From NCBI RefSeq assembly GCF_025137375.1, contig NZ_CP073720.1:3992501-4056500 (forward strand): 64,000 bases of DNA. The letters are read 5' to 3'. Of the stretch, positions 50,275 to 58,163 are shown piece after piece. The translations under genes were made by a program, and so were the position numbers. Each line of letters opens with the position of its first letter. Position 1 is the first letter of the stretch. Below the pieces are notes generated by a model. That model worked only from the letters and a program-made list of their open reading frames with translations, did not search any database and was not told where the DNA came from. The DNA is from Dactylosporangium fulvum (GTDB lineage Bacteria > Actinomycetota > Actinomycetes > Mycobacteriales > Micromonosporaceae).

Positions 50275-51846
50275 GTGCGTTCAACCCTGCCCGATCACCT
50301 CCCCAGGCAGGCAACTCCCTTCCCCTTCGACCATCCGACGGTCGAGTTGCCGTTCGCCGCCGGGCGCCGCCGGCGGCAGCGATGGACGCCGGTCGTCGTG
50401 GCCGCCGTGCCCGCCGCCGCGACCGCGGTCGTCGGCTGGGCCGGCATCGGTGACCGCACGATCTGGCAGAACGAGGTCGCCGCGGTCCACGCGGCCCAGC
50501 TGTCGTGGCCGGACCTGTGGCGGCTGCTCACCACGATCGACATGGTCAAGGGGTTGTACTTCGCCGGCCTGCACCTGTGGACGGCGGTCGCCGGCGACTC
50601 GCTGACCGCGCTGCGACTGCCGTCGCTGGCCGCACTGGTCGTCGCCGCGGCCGCGACGGCCCTCGTCGGCCGCCGGCTCTTCGGCCCGGCCGTGGGCATG
50701 GGCGCCGGCCTGCTGCTGGCGGCGACGCCGTCGGTGTCGAGGTTCGCCGGCGAGATCTCCGTCTACGGGTTCGTCACCGCCGCGGTCGCGCTCACGACCC
50801 TGCTGCTCCTGCGCGCGTACGACGAGCCGACCCCGGCCCGCTGGACCTGGTACGGCGTGGCCGTCACCGGCGCCGCCATGCTCCACGTCGTCACGCTGCT
50901 GACGCTGGTCGCCCACTGGGTTTTGTACCGGCGAGCGGTGCGGTCCAGACCGGACGACGACGCGCCGGTGTGGCCGCTGCCGGCGTTCCTGGGCGCGCTG
51001 GCCGCCACGCCGATGCTGTGGCTCGGGCAACGCCAGTCGGGCGCGATCTCGTGGATCCGGATGGGCGTCGACGAGGTGCTGGCCTATCCGGCGGAGCTGC
51101 TCATGTCGGCGGCCGTCGCGGTGATCGTGTGGACGGCCGCGGCGATCGGACTCCTGGCGGGGCTGTCGCGGCCGGCGACCCGTGCCGACGCCACGTTCCT
51201 GGCGGTGTGGGCGGTCCTGCCGCCCGTGCTCGGCATGGCCACCTTCCCCTGGCTGCACCTGTTCCTGCCGCGGTACTACCTGTTCACGCTCCCGGCGCTG
51301 GCGATCCTCGCGGCGGCCGGGGTGCACGCGGCGCTCCGGCAGTTGCGCGGCCCGGCCACGGTCCGCGTGGCCGGGGTGCTCGTGCTGGTCGCCGCGGTCA
51401 CCGCCGCCGGGCTGCCGGGCCAGCGACAGGTGCGGCAGAGCCCGACCGACGGACGCCCGGACCTCCACTCGGCGACGATGCTGGTGGCGCAGCGCCAGCG
51501 GTCCGGTGACGGTGTGGCCTTCGGCGGGGTGGAGTCGCAGTACTACGGCCGGGACCTGTTCGACTACGAGTTGCGGGACCGGCCGCGGCCGCGCGACGTC
51601 TTCCTCCAGACCCCGGGGTCGGCCACCGGCCGGTACGAGGGCACGGAGTGCCCCGAGGCCGCGGAGTGTGTGGCCGGCACCGCGCGGGTGTGGCTGGTGA
51701 CGACGGCGGTGGGCCGGGATCCGCTGACCGAGCTGACCGGGACGAAGGCCGCCGTGCTGCGCTCGATGTTCGACGTGGTGGAGGTGCACGAGTTCCACAA
51801 GGCGCGGGTGGTGCTGCTGGTGCGCAGGCCCGCCCCGCCCGGCTGA
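50275..51846 (+). CDS. GT39/PMT-like membrane glycosyltransferase
   Basis: 523 residues from GTG 50275 (ribosome site near GGAAGG). About eleven helices with the first extracellular loop IGDRTIWQNEVAAVHAAQLSWPDLWRLLT, where the catalytic D-E of GT-C mannosyltransferases is represented by N-E. Followed by the usual polytopic pattern and a C-terminal extracellular domain (about 410-520) with two cysteines (GTECPEAAECV). Probably transfers a sugar from a polyprenyl phosphate to a surface acceptor. Divergent from the PAP2 gene with about 265 bp between starts, containing no further gene. Confidence 0.8.
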   Translation: MRSTLPDHLPRQATPFPFDHPTVELPFAAGRRRRQRWTPVVVAAVPAAATAVVGWAGIGDRTIWQNEVAAVHAAQLSWPDLWRLLTTIDMVKGLYFAGLHLWTAVAGDSLTALRLPSLAALVVAAAATALVGRRLFGPAVGMGAGLLLAATPSVSRFAGEISVYGFVTAAVALTTLLLLRAYDEPTPARWTWYGVAVTGAAMLHVVTLLTLVAHWVLYRRAVRSRPDDDAPVWPLPAFLGALAATPMLWLGQRQSGAISWIRMGVDEVLAYPAELLMSAAVAVIVWTAAAIGLLAGLSRPATRADATFLAVWAVLPPVLGMATFPWLHLFLPRYYLFTLPALAILAAAGVHAALRQLRGPATVRVAGVLVLVAAVTAAGLPGQRQVRQSPTDGRPDLHSATMLVAQRQRSGDGVAFGGVESQYYGRDLFDYELRDRPRPRDVFLQTPGSATGRYEGTECPEAAECVAGTARVWLVTTAVGRDPLTELTGTKAAVLRSMFDVVEVHEFHKARVVLLVRRPAPPG

Positions 51847-51931
51847 CCCGCGAATCACCCTCCGGGAGGGACGGGGACCGGACCGGGCGCCACCAGCATG
51901 GGGCCTGACACCCGGCCGGAAGGGGAGCACC

Positions 51932-52306
51932 ATGGACGAGCGGGAATTCGCCGCAGCGGTCGCGCAGCGCGCCGGCCTGGCCAAGGAGGAGGCCGCCGAC
52001 CTGGTCCGGGGCACGCTGGAAGAGGTGGGCAACCAGATCAGCGGCGGAGAGGTCAAAGGACTCGCCCTCGAATTGCCCGCCGACCTCGCCGGCCACCTGC
52101 CCCGGCACGACGGGCGGTCCCGCCCCGTGCCGTTGCAGCAGTTCATCCGCCGGCTCAGCGAGCGCACCGGCCTCAACGAGAACGACGTCAGCCGCGGGGT
52201 CGGCGCCATCCTCAGCGGCCTCGAGCGGCTGCCCGACGGCGGGCACGTCCGGCACGCGCTGTCCCAGCTGCCGTCCGACTACCGCCAGCTGATGACAACG
52301 GGCTGA
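51932..52306 (+). CDS. DUF2267 protein
   Basis: 124 residues. DUF2267 pattern with the ELPADLAGHLPR centre and the repeat helices E-F-A-A-A-V-A-Q-R-A-G and ENDVSRGVGAILSGLE. A strong ribosome site GGAAGGGGAG precedes the ATG by 5 bases. Small cytoplasmic protein of unknown function, often stress-associated in actinobacteria. Confidence 0.88.
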   Translation: MDEREFAAAVAQRAGLAKEEAADLVRGTLEEVGNQISGGEVKGLALELPADLAGHLPRHDGRSRPVPLQQFIRRLSERTGLNENDVSRGVGAILSGLERLPDGGHVRHALSQLPSDYRQLMTTG

Positions 52307-52362
52307 CGTCAACGGTCGGCTGACCCGCGGCGGCGGGCTCCGCGCGAAATGGATCGAGTGCC

Positions 52363-52368
52363 TAAGAT
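52363..52368 (+). promoter_or_regulatory. -10 hexamer of a leaderless GNAT gene
   Basis: TAAGAT, six bases, then GTG 52375. Confidence 0.5.
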
Positions 52369-52374
52369 GCACAG

Positions 52375-53043
52375 GTGCTGACGACGTTCCTGCGCGCTTG
52401 GCTCGGTAGTTGGCCGTCCCCGGGTGGGCTCCTCGTCGTCGGGCACCCGGCCCGTGAGAAGCCCCGATGGGACGGGGGCGAGCAGTTCGCCCTCGGGGTG
52501 ACCGACGCGGACGGCAACGGGGTCCTGTCCGTGCCGCCCGCCAGCCGCGACGCCGTCGCGGCGCTGGTCGCCGGCCTCGACCCCGCCGCCACCGAGGCGG
52601 TCCTCGCCGCCGAGCTGCCGGCGCTCGTCGGGCGGCCGGAGCAGCGCTGCTTCACCGGGGTGTTCCGGTGGTCGGAGGCGCCCGCGGCGCTGCCCGACGC
52701 CGGGGAGTGGGAGCCGTCCGACGCTCCCGGGCTGCCGGACTGGCTGCGGCCGTTCCCCGGTGCGGTCCTCGTCGTGCGGGAGGACGGGGAGTACGTCGCC
52801 GGCGTCGGACTCAAGCCGCACGACGTGTCCGGGATCGAAATCTCCGTCGGGACCGAGGAGCGGGCACGCGGCCGGGGGCTGGCGCGGCGGATCGTCGCGC
52901 GGGCGGCCCGGCACATCGTCGCGAGCGGCGCCGTGCCGATCTACCTGCACGATCCCTCCAACACGGCCAGCGCGCACGTCGCCGTCGCCGCCGGCTTCCC
53001 CGATCTCGGCTGGAAGGTCCACGCCCTGGCGGGCACCGCGTAA
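52375..53043 (+). CDS. GNAT-family acetyltransferase with N-terminal extension
   Basis: 222 residues. The C-terminal half is a GNAT core (about 130-222) with acetyl-CoA loop EERARGRGLARRIVARAARH (R/Q-x-x-G-x-G/A type) and HDPSNTASAHVAVAAGF. The N-terminal ~110 residues are an additional domain without a recognised family. Start set by the leaderless promoter. Substrate unknown. The next gene begins 53 bases after the stop. Confidence 0.78.
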   Translation: MLTTFLRAWLGSWPSPGGLLVVGHPAREKPRWDGGEQFALGVTDADGNGVLSVPPASRDAVAALVAGLDPAATEAVLAAELPALVGRPEQRCFTGVFRWSEAPAALPDAGEWEPSDAPGLPDWLRPFPGAVLVVREDGEYVAGVGLKPHDVSGIEISVGTEERARGRGLARRIVARAARHIVASGAVPIYLHDPSNTASAHVAVAAGFPDLGWKVHALAGTA

Positions 53044-53052
53044 AGTTTCCGC

Positions 53053-53058
53053 GCCGAA
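53053..53058 (+). promoter_or_regulatory. possible sigma-28-type -10 before the first EAL-HDOD gene
   Basis: GCCGAA, with a poor upstream partner (CACC, 15 bases away). It is 38 bp before ATG 53097. Weaker than the promoters at 45170 and 54338. Confidence 0.3.
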
Positions 53059-53096
53059 GTTGTCATCGTCGCCGTCACCGGGTCGATGAGTGCGGT

Positions 53097-54320
53097 ATGT
53101 TCCGCCCATCCGGCGCCGTACACGTCGGACGTCAGCCGATCTTCGACCGGCACGGTGACGTCCACGGCTACGAGCTGCTCTTCCGCGGCGACGCCGGGGC
53201 GGTGCAGGCCGACGAGCGCGGGGCCTTCGCCACCAGCCGGGTGCTCATCACCGCGTTCACCGAGATCGGGATCGAGTCGCTCTGCGGCCGCTGCCTGTGC
53301 TTCGTCAACCTGACGCGGGAGTTCCTCGTCGGCGACCTGCCGCTGCCCTTCGACCGCGATCAGGTGGTCCTGGAGATCCTCGAGACCGTCGAGCTCGACG
53401 ACGATGTGGTCGCGGCCGTCGCCGGGCTCGCCGGGCAGGGGTTCCGCATCGCGCTCGACGACTACGTGTTCGGGCTCGGGCACGAGCCGCTGCTGGAGCT
53501 CGCCGCCTACGTCAAGATCGACGTGCTGGGAACGCCGGACGAGGCGCTCGCGGCGACGGTCGCGCGCTGCCGCAGGTACCACCACCTCCAGCTGGTCGCC
53601 GAACGGCTGGAGACCCCCGAACACCTCTCCCGGGCGCGGGAGCTCGGGTTCGACCACTTCCAGGGGTACGTCCTGGGCCGCCCCCAGGTGGTGAGCGCGG
53701 CGGCGCTGTCGCCGTCCCGGCTGGCCCGGGTCGAGCTGCTCAGCCTGCTCGTCGGGCCCAGCATCCCGCTCAACCGCGTGGTCGGCCTGGTCACCAGCGA
53801 CCCGGCGCTCAGCCTGCGGCTCATGGCGGCCGCGAACGCCGACGCTCTCGGGCTGCCGGTCAAGGTGTCGTCGGTGCACGAGGCGGTGCTGCTGCTCGGC
53901 GTCGACCGGCTCCGCGACTGGGCGACGCTCATGCTCGTCAGCGACCTGGACGACCCCGGCACCCAGCAGCTGTCCGGCGCCATCACCCGGGCCCGCATGT
54001 GCCAGAACATCGCGGCGCGGATGGAGCTGCCGCCGGAGGCCGCCTTCACCGTCGGGCTGGTGTCCGCCGTCGCGGAGCTGCTCGGCCAGCCGGCGGCCGA
54101 GCTCACGGTGCGGCTCTCGCTCAGCCACGAGGTGACCGGGGCACTGGTCGACGGAGCGGGGCCACTCGGCGAGCTGCTGTCGCTGGTCGCCGCGTACGAG
54201 GCCTCCGACCTGCCGATGCTCCTTGCGGCGCCGCTGCCCGTCGAGGACACCGCACGGGCGTACCTCGACGCCGTCGCGTACACCGGCCGCATCGTCGGCC
54301 CCTGCGGCGGCGACCGGTAG
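53097..54320 (+). CDS. EAL-HDOD signalling protein, copy 1
   Basis: 407 residues from ATG 53097. EAL domain at about 5-200 with every key residue: GYELLFR, CFVNLTREF, LEILETV, LDDYVFG, YVKIDVL, LVAERLET, FQGYVLGRP. HDOD domain at about 205-390 (LNRVVGLVTSDPALSLRLMAAAN, SVHEAVLLLGVDRLRDWATLML). EAL-HDOD (YuxH-type) proteins are cytoplasmic; they hydrolyse or sense cyclic di-GMP and pass signals through the HDOD scaffold, which in this family has no complete HD metal site. The next gene is a diverged duplicate. Confidence 0.9.
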   Translation: MFRPSGAVHVGRQPIFDRHGDVHGYELLFRGDAGAVQADERGAFATSRVLITAFTEIGIESLCGRCLCFVNLTREFLVGDLPLPFDRDQVVLEILETVELDDDVVAAVAGLAGQGFRIALDDYVFGLGHEPLLELAAYVKIDVLGTPDEALAATVARCRRYHHLQLVAERLETPEHLSRARELGFDHFQGYVLGRPQVVSAAALSPSRLARVELLSLLVGPSIPLNRVVGLVTSDPALSLRLMAAANADALGLPVKVSSVHEAVLLLGVDRLRDWATLMLVSDLDDPGTQQLSGAITRARMCQNIAARMELPPEAAFTVGLVSAVAELLGQPAAELTVRLSLSHEVTGALVDGAGPLGELLSLVAAYEASDLPMLLAAPLPVEDTARAYLDAVAYTGRIVGPCGGDR

Positions 54321-54337
54321 CGTTTCCGGCCGGTGCC

Positions 54338-54362
54338 TTCACTCCGGCGCTCCGCGGCCGAT
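54338..54362 (+). promoter_or_regulatory. sigma-28 (FliA/WhiG)-like promoter of EAL-HDOD copy 2
   Basis: TTCA (54338-54341), 15 bases, GCCGAT (54357-54362) followed by AG, 10 bp before GTG 54373. Nearly identical in form to the che operon promoter. Confidence 0.6.
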
Positions 54363-54372
54363 AGACCCGGAT

Positions 54373-55590
54373 GTGGACAGCACGCGACCCGTACACATCG
54401 GCCGCCAGGCGCTCTACGACAACCGGGGGCACGTCGCCGGCTACGAGCTGCTGTTCCGCGACGGCCCCGAGGCGCACCACGCCACGGTCCGCGACAGCGC
54501 CGCCACCAGCCGGGTCATCGTCGAGGCGTTCACCGCGTTCGGGATCGAGGAGCTGGTCGGCGACAAGCTCTGCTTCGTCAACCTGACCCGCGAGTTCCTC
54601 GTCGGCGAGCTGCCGCTGCCGTTCCCGCCCGGCCGGGTCGGCCTGGAGATCATGGCCGGTGTCGAGGTCGACGACGAGGTGCTCGCCGGGGTCGCGGCGC
54701 TGGCCGAGCAGGGGCACCGGCTGACCGTCGACGACTTCACCGGCGCCGGCTCGCGGGCCCGTCTGCTGCCCTACGCCCACCACGTCAAGATCGACATGAT
54801 CGCCGAGGAGCTGCGCGGCGACCGGAAGGCGATCGCCGCCATCGTCGCGCAGTGCCGCCGCCATCGCCGGATCCGGCTCGTCGCGCAGCGCGTGGAGACC
54901 CTCGAGCTGTTCGACCTGGCCCGGCGGCTGCACTTCCAGCTCTTCCAGGGCCACGCGCTGAGCCGCCCGGACCTGGTCACCACCCGCGCGCTCACGCCGA
55001 CCCGGCTGGCCCGGCTGCGCCTGCTCACCGAACTCGCCGCCGGCGACGTTCAGCTGGACCGCGTCGTGGCGGCGATCGAGCGCGACCCGGCGCTCGCAGT
55101 GCGGGTCCTGCGCGGGGTCAACGCCGCCTCCCACGGCCTCAAACAGCCCGTCTCGTCGATCTTCCAGGCGGTCGTACTGCTGGGCGTCCCGCAGGTGCGG
55201 CAGTGGGCGACACTCATGATGGTCGCGGACCTCGCCGACGGCGACGAGTCGGTGCTGACCGACGCCGTCGTGCGGGCCCGCATGTGCCAGACACTCGCCG
55301 AGCGGCGCGGCGTGGACGGACCGACCGCGTTCACGGTCGGCCTGATCTCGGCCGTCGGGGATCTGCTCGGCGGGTCGGCGCACGCGCTCGCCGACCAATT
55401 GCCGCTCACCGACGAGGTCGCCGAGGCCGTGGTCCGCGAGCGCGGCGAGCTCGGTGCGGTGCTGGCCGCGGTGCGCAGCTACCAATGCCGGATCGCCGGC
55501 GGCGCCGATCTCGGCGATGACCTGCTCGCCGCGCTGCGCTGGGCCAACGCGTCACTGGCCGAGCCCGAACCGGCCCCGTCGCGGCCCTAG
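54373..55590 (+). CDS. EAL-HDOD signalling protein, copy 2
   Basis: 405 residues from GTG 54373. Same architecture as copy 1 and clearly a tandem duplicate (VNLTREFLVG.LPLPF, HVKID, LGV..(L/V)R.WATLM). The EAL residues are mostly kept (GYELLFR, DDFTG, VKIDM, FQGHALSRP), but the usual A-E-x-x-E-T motif reads VAQRVET, replacing the first glutamate by glutamine, so phosphodiesterase activity may be reduced and binding retained. Its own promoter looks sigma-28 dependent, linking it to motility. Confidence 0.9.
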   Translation: MDSTRPVHIGRQALYDNRGHVAGYELLFRDGPEAHHATVRDSAATSRVIVEAFTAFGIEELVGDKLCFVNLTREFLVGELPLPFPPGRVGLEIMAGVEVDDEVLAGVAALAEQGHRLTVDDFTGAGSRARLLPYAHHVKIDMIAEELRGDRKAIAAIVAQCRRHRRIRLVAQRVETLELFDLARRLHFQLFQGHALSRPDLVTTRALTPTRLARLRLLTELAAGDVQLDRVVAAIERDPALAVRVLRGVNAASHGLKQPVSSIFQAVVLLGVPQVRQWATLMMVADLADGDESVLTDAVVRARMCQTLAERRGVDGPTAFTVGLISAVGDLLGGSAHALADQLPLTDEVAEAVVRERGELGAVLAAVRSYQCRIAGGADLGDDLLAALRWANASLAEPEPAPSRP

Positions 55591-55694
55591 CGTCTGCGCA
55601 GCTCGCGGCGTACACCTGCCCAACCCGATCGACAACATCCGCGCCGCCTGTACGATCGCCGCGAACGCGCTCACCAACGAAGCCATCGTCGCCA

Positions 55695-55985
55695 ATGCCG
55701 TCGAGGAACATCGTGAAGCCAGGAAGCCTGAAGTCCGGCGACCGGATCGCCACCGCGATCGGGACGTTGATCGTCCGGGGCGAGCCGATCAGTGATTTCG
55801 TGCCCGAAGACCCGCAGTGGGACCGCATCTTCGTCGACGTCGAGGTGGAGAAACCCGACTCGTTCGGCGACCCGGACCGGCTGCCAGCCGTAACCGGCGC
55901 GTCAGAGTTCCAGTTGCTGGGCCCGATGCCGCTGCGGTACCGGCTGGGATTCCGGCCCGACGTCGACGTGAAGGCCACCCGGTGA
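55695..55985 (+). CDS. small hypothetical protein
   Basis: 96 residues from ATG 55695 (GTG 55713 is another possible start). K-S-G-D-R-I-A-T-A-I-G-T-L-I-V-R-G-E-P and a proline/aspartate-rich second half (FVDVEVEKPDSFGDPDRLP) look like a compact beta-barrel, but no family is recognised. A TGTACGAT extended -10 lies about 45 bp upstream. No partner evident. Confidence 0.5.
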   Translation: MPSRNIVKPGSLKSGDRIATAIGTLIVRGEPISDFVPEDPQWDRIFVDVEVEKPDSFGDPDRLPAVTGASEFQLLGPMPLRYRLGFRPDVDVKATR

Positions 55986-56115
55986 GCCGCGTCAGCGCGA
56001 GGACGAGTTCGCCGCAATCACCGCGGCCGCCAGCGACCTGGACCACCTGCGTACCGCGGTGATGCTGCTCGTAACGACGAAGATGCTGGAGCCGGCGGTG
56101 AGATTCGCTGGCCGA

Positions 56116-56370
56116 TCAGCGGCGACGCCATACGTACATCACATCGGCGGTCGCGCTGTCCGGCCTGCCGAACGCCGACGCGGTGACCAGCTCCCAGCCG
56201 GCGGCCGCGACCGCGTTCAGGACCTGATTCCCCTCGTCGATGGATATCGGCCTCGAAAGCCCCGCCGGCACCGGACCAGACTGCGTGCTGAGTGCCAGAA
56301 CATACTGGAAGAGGACGTCGCCGCGGGCATACGCGGTCCGGGCGGCACGAACAGCGGGGTGACCAACCAT
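56116..56370 (-). CDS. DUF4177-like small protein
   Basis: 84 residues from ATG 56370. The second half reads QYVLALS, GNQVLNAVAAAGWELVTASAF, ADVMYVWRRR, the pattern of DUF4177-type proteins (W/Q-Y-x-V ... LN..G..GWELV ... F.RR). The first 20 residues are arginine-rich and poorly supported, so the real start may be nearer 56310. Unknown function. Confidence 0.6.
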   Translation of the reverse strand: MVGHPAVRAARTAYARGDVLFQYVLALSTQSGPVPAGLSRPISIDEGNQVLNAVAAAGWELVTASAFGRPDSATADVMYVWRRR

Positions 56371-56784
56371 CCGCCGATCCTGCACCGGCCGGGTGGCGAC
56401 ACGCCAGACGGAGCCAGGTCGTGGCAGCCCGGCACCAACGGATGAGGGCACCCGTGTCCACACTGGACGGTCTGCGGGGCGCGTCGGGGTCGTCGACAGC
56501 GGCTCCGGCCTCCGGGCCGACGTCCGCCAGCCACGACAACACGGTTGCACGGTGGCCGGACCGGCTGCCGCACCCGTCGAGCCGGTGCTTCCCCGCGGGT
56601 GTCGGCCCACGCATCGGTGTCGCCACTCTGGAGGGGGACCACGAGCTGGTCCGCGCCCTGCACGCGCGGCGCGGCCTGCGGGCCTTCGCCTGCCGTCCGC
56701 GCGTGCTGGTGCGCCGGCTGGGCATTTTCGCTGTTCCCACCATGCCGCCGGCACACCGGCGGCGCCTTCGACGTCCGCCGGCGG
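56371..56784. other. gene-free stretch with possible coding debris
   Basis: No intact gene. A plus-strand frame contains IGVATLEGDHELVRALHARR (about 56616-56675) with normal codon bias but lacks a sensible start, stop or family, and it runs into the end of the next gene. Probably decayed sequence. Confidence 0.4.
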
Positions 56785-57120
56785 TCAGCCGGTCTGGATT
56801 CGGACGACGACCTCCTCGTCCGTCACCTTCTGCACGGTGATGTCGAAGCCCTCGGCCTCCGCGGTGCCGTCGACCGGCACGCTCACCGTCGTCCCGGCCA
56901 CGTCGAGCTTGACCACGCCGTTGTCCACCTCGACGAGCTTCACGTCGACGCCGAGCACCGACGACTCGGCATTCACCCCGCGGTCGAACGTGACCGTGCA
57001 GGCGTTGGTCGTGCAGTCGACGTTATCGGTGCTGCAGGCGGTGAGGGCGCCGAGGCCCAGGACAATGGCGGCGGTGACCACAATGCTGTGACGGGCGATG
57101 CGGCGGGTCAGGGTCGTCAT
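56785..57120 (-). CDS. small lipoprotein
   Basis: 111 residues. Signal peptide with lipobox L-T-A-C at about 26-29, then two more cysteines (V-D-C-T-T-N-A-C) and a beta-rich domain with alternating V/D residues (LGVDVKLVEVDNGVVKLDVAGTTVSVPVDGT...VVVRIQTG). Anchored to the outer face of the membrane. Family not recognised. Its start lies 12 bp from the end of the hydrolase fragment, which is on the same strand upstream. Confidence 0.75.
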   Translation of the reverse strand: MTTLTRRIARHSIVVTAAIVLGLGALTACSTDNVDCTTNACTVTFDRGVNAESSVLGVDVKLVEVDNGVVKLDVAGTTVSVPVDGTAEAEGFDITVQKVTDEEVVVRIQTG

Positions 57121-57131
57121 GCCCGCCGAGT

Positions 57132-57440
57132 CTACTGGGCCTCCGCCAGCAGGAACTCCACCAGCACGGGCGCCGGCGCGGCCGGGGCGACGTCGTGGGT
57201 CTGCCCGTCGAGTGTGCGGTGCGCGGCGCCCGGGATCGCCTCGGCGGCGGCCCACGCGCCGCCCTGCAGCACCTGCGGGCTCGCCCCGCCGCCGAGGAGC
57301 AGGGCCGGGACGCGGATGCTCGACGCGATGCCGATCGGCACGTGACCGCCGTTGCACGCAGCGTCGTCGTGCGCGAGAGTGTGCCCGATCGCCTCCAGCG
57401 GCGCCCAGCCGGGGAGGCCCGGAAGCCCGCGCGGCTGGGA
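57132..57440 (-). pseudogene. alpha/beta-hydrolase, C-terminal fragment
   Basis: About 100 codons matching the last third of an alpha/beta hydrolase: LEAIGHTLAHDDAA, RVPALLLGGGASPQVL and RTLDGQTHDVAPAAPAPVLVEFL, with the catalytic His in GQTHDV. The N-terminal two thirds, including the nucleophile serine, are absent. Upstream of about 57440 the frame no longer resembles the family, and within 100 bp lies the palindromic element at 57540-57593. A remnant left by deletion or insertion. Confidence 0.75.
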
Positions 57441-57539
57441 GGTGCAGGATCGTGGTCCGCTCCCGGCCGCGCGAGTCATCCCGTTGCTCAAATGCTGGGA
57501 TTCCATCGACCGGCATCGAGGCGATTCGAGCCGGTCCCA

Positions 57540-57593
57540 CATGATCCCGAAGACTTTGTGTCGCGTGGGGTACCACAACTCTCCGGGATCATG
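57540..57593. repeat. third copy of the CATGATC palindromic element (short form)
   Basis: CATGATCCCG and CGGGATCATG are perfect 10-bp ends. The first ~25 bases (CATGATC.CGAAGACTTTG) match 10079-10099 of the left arm, and CCACAACT recalls the inner hairpin. It lies between the hydrolase fragment and the P-loop kinase gene. Confidence 0.75.
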
Positions 57594-57617
57594 AGAAAGC
57601 CAATGCATTGACGAACG

Positions 57618-58109
57618 TCATTGCACCATGATGTCCGAAATGTCCGCGGAAGCCGCCGGCGGACAGGCGCACCCGTCGAACAGCGCGAGCTCCTCGGCCG
57701 TCGGCTGCTCGAACACCGTCGCGAATTCACGCAGCATCTCGAGGTCGATCACCGGCTCGCCACGTGCGGCCGTACGGCGGGCCAGCTCCTCCAGCGGCTC
57801 GTCGAGAAAGTGCAGCTCCACCTTCGCACCCAGCGCACGGGCCGCCGACCGGAGCTCGTCCCGCTCGCCGCGCGCCCAGAAGCCGAACTCCAGGATGACC
57901 GACTGGCCCAGGCCGACCAGCTCCAGCGCCAGCGTCTTGAACCGGTGCTCCAGCCGCTCCCGCACCGGCTCGTCGAACAGGTCCAGGCCCAGGTCGGTCA
58001 ACCACTCGTCCGGGCACAACCGGACAGCCGGCAGCGCCGCGGCCAGGCGGCGCGCCAGCGTCGTCTTGCCCGCGCCGGGAAGGCCGCAGATCAGCATGAG
58101 CGTAGCCAC
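57618..58109 (-). CDS. P-loop kinase (AAA_33/zeta-toxin-like)
   Basis: 163 residues from GTG 58109. Walker A G-L-P-G-A-G-K-T-T at about 9-17, P-D-E-W (substrate Asp/Arg region), the lid helix with R-R-T-A-A-R-G-E-P, and a short C-terminus. The size and motifs match small cytosolic kinases such as the chloramphenicol/zeta-type family, with no antitoxin adjacent. Substrate unknown. Divergent from the ROK gene. Confidence 0.85.
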   Translation of the reverse strand: MATLMLICGLPGAGKTTLARRLAAALPAVRLCPDEWLTDLGLDLFDEPVRERLEHRFKTLALELVGLGQSVILEFGFWARGERDELRSAARALGAKVELHFLDEPLEELARRTAARGEPVIDLEMLREFATVFEQPTAEELALFDGCACPPAASADISDIMVQ

Positions 58110-58151
58110 GGCGACCGATCATCACATACTGCCGTGCATCGGCGGGGTCGG

Positions 58152-58157
58152 TATGTT
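58152..58157 (+). promoter_or_regulatory. -10 hexamer of the ROK gene
   Basis: TATGTT, six bases, then ATG 58164: a leaderless arrangement. Confidence 0.5.
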
Positions 58158-58163
58158 TGCGCC

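Noticed and set aside
57618..58109. Toxin-antitoxin module built on the zeta-like kinase
   Set aside because: There is no small epsilon-type antitoxin ORF on either side, and the protein is shorter than zeta toxins, so a metabolic kinase is more likely.
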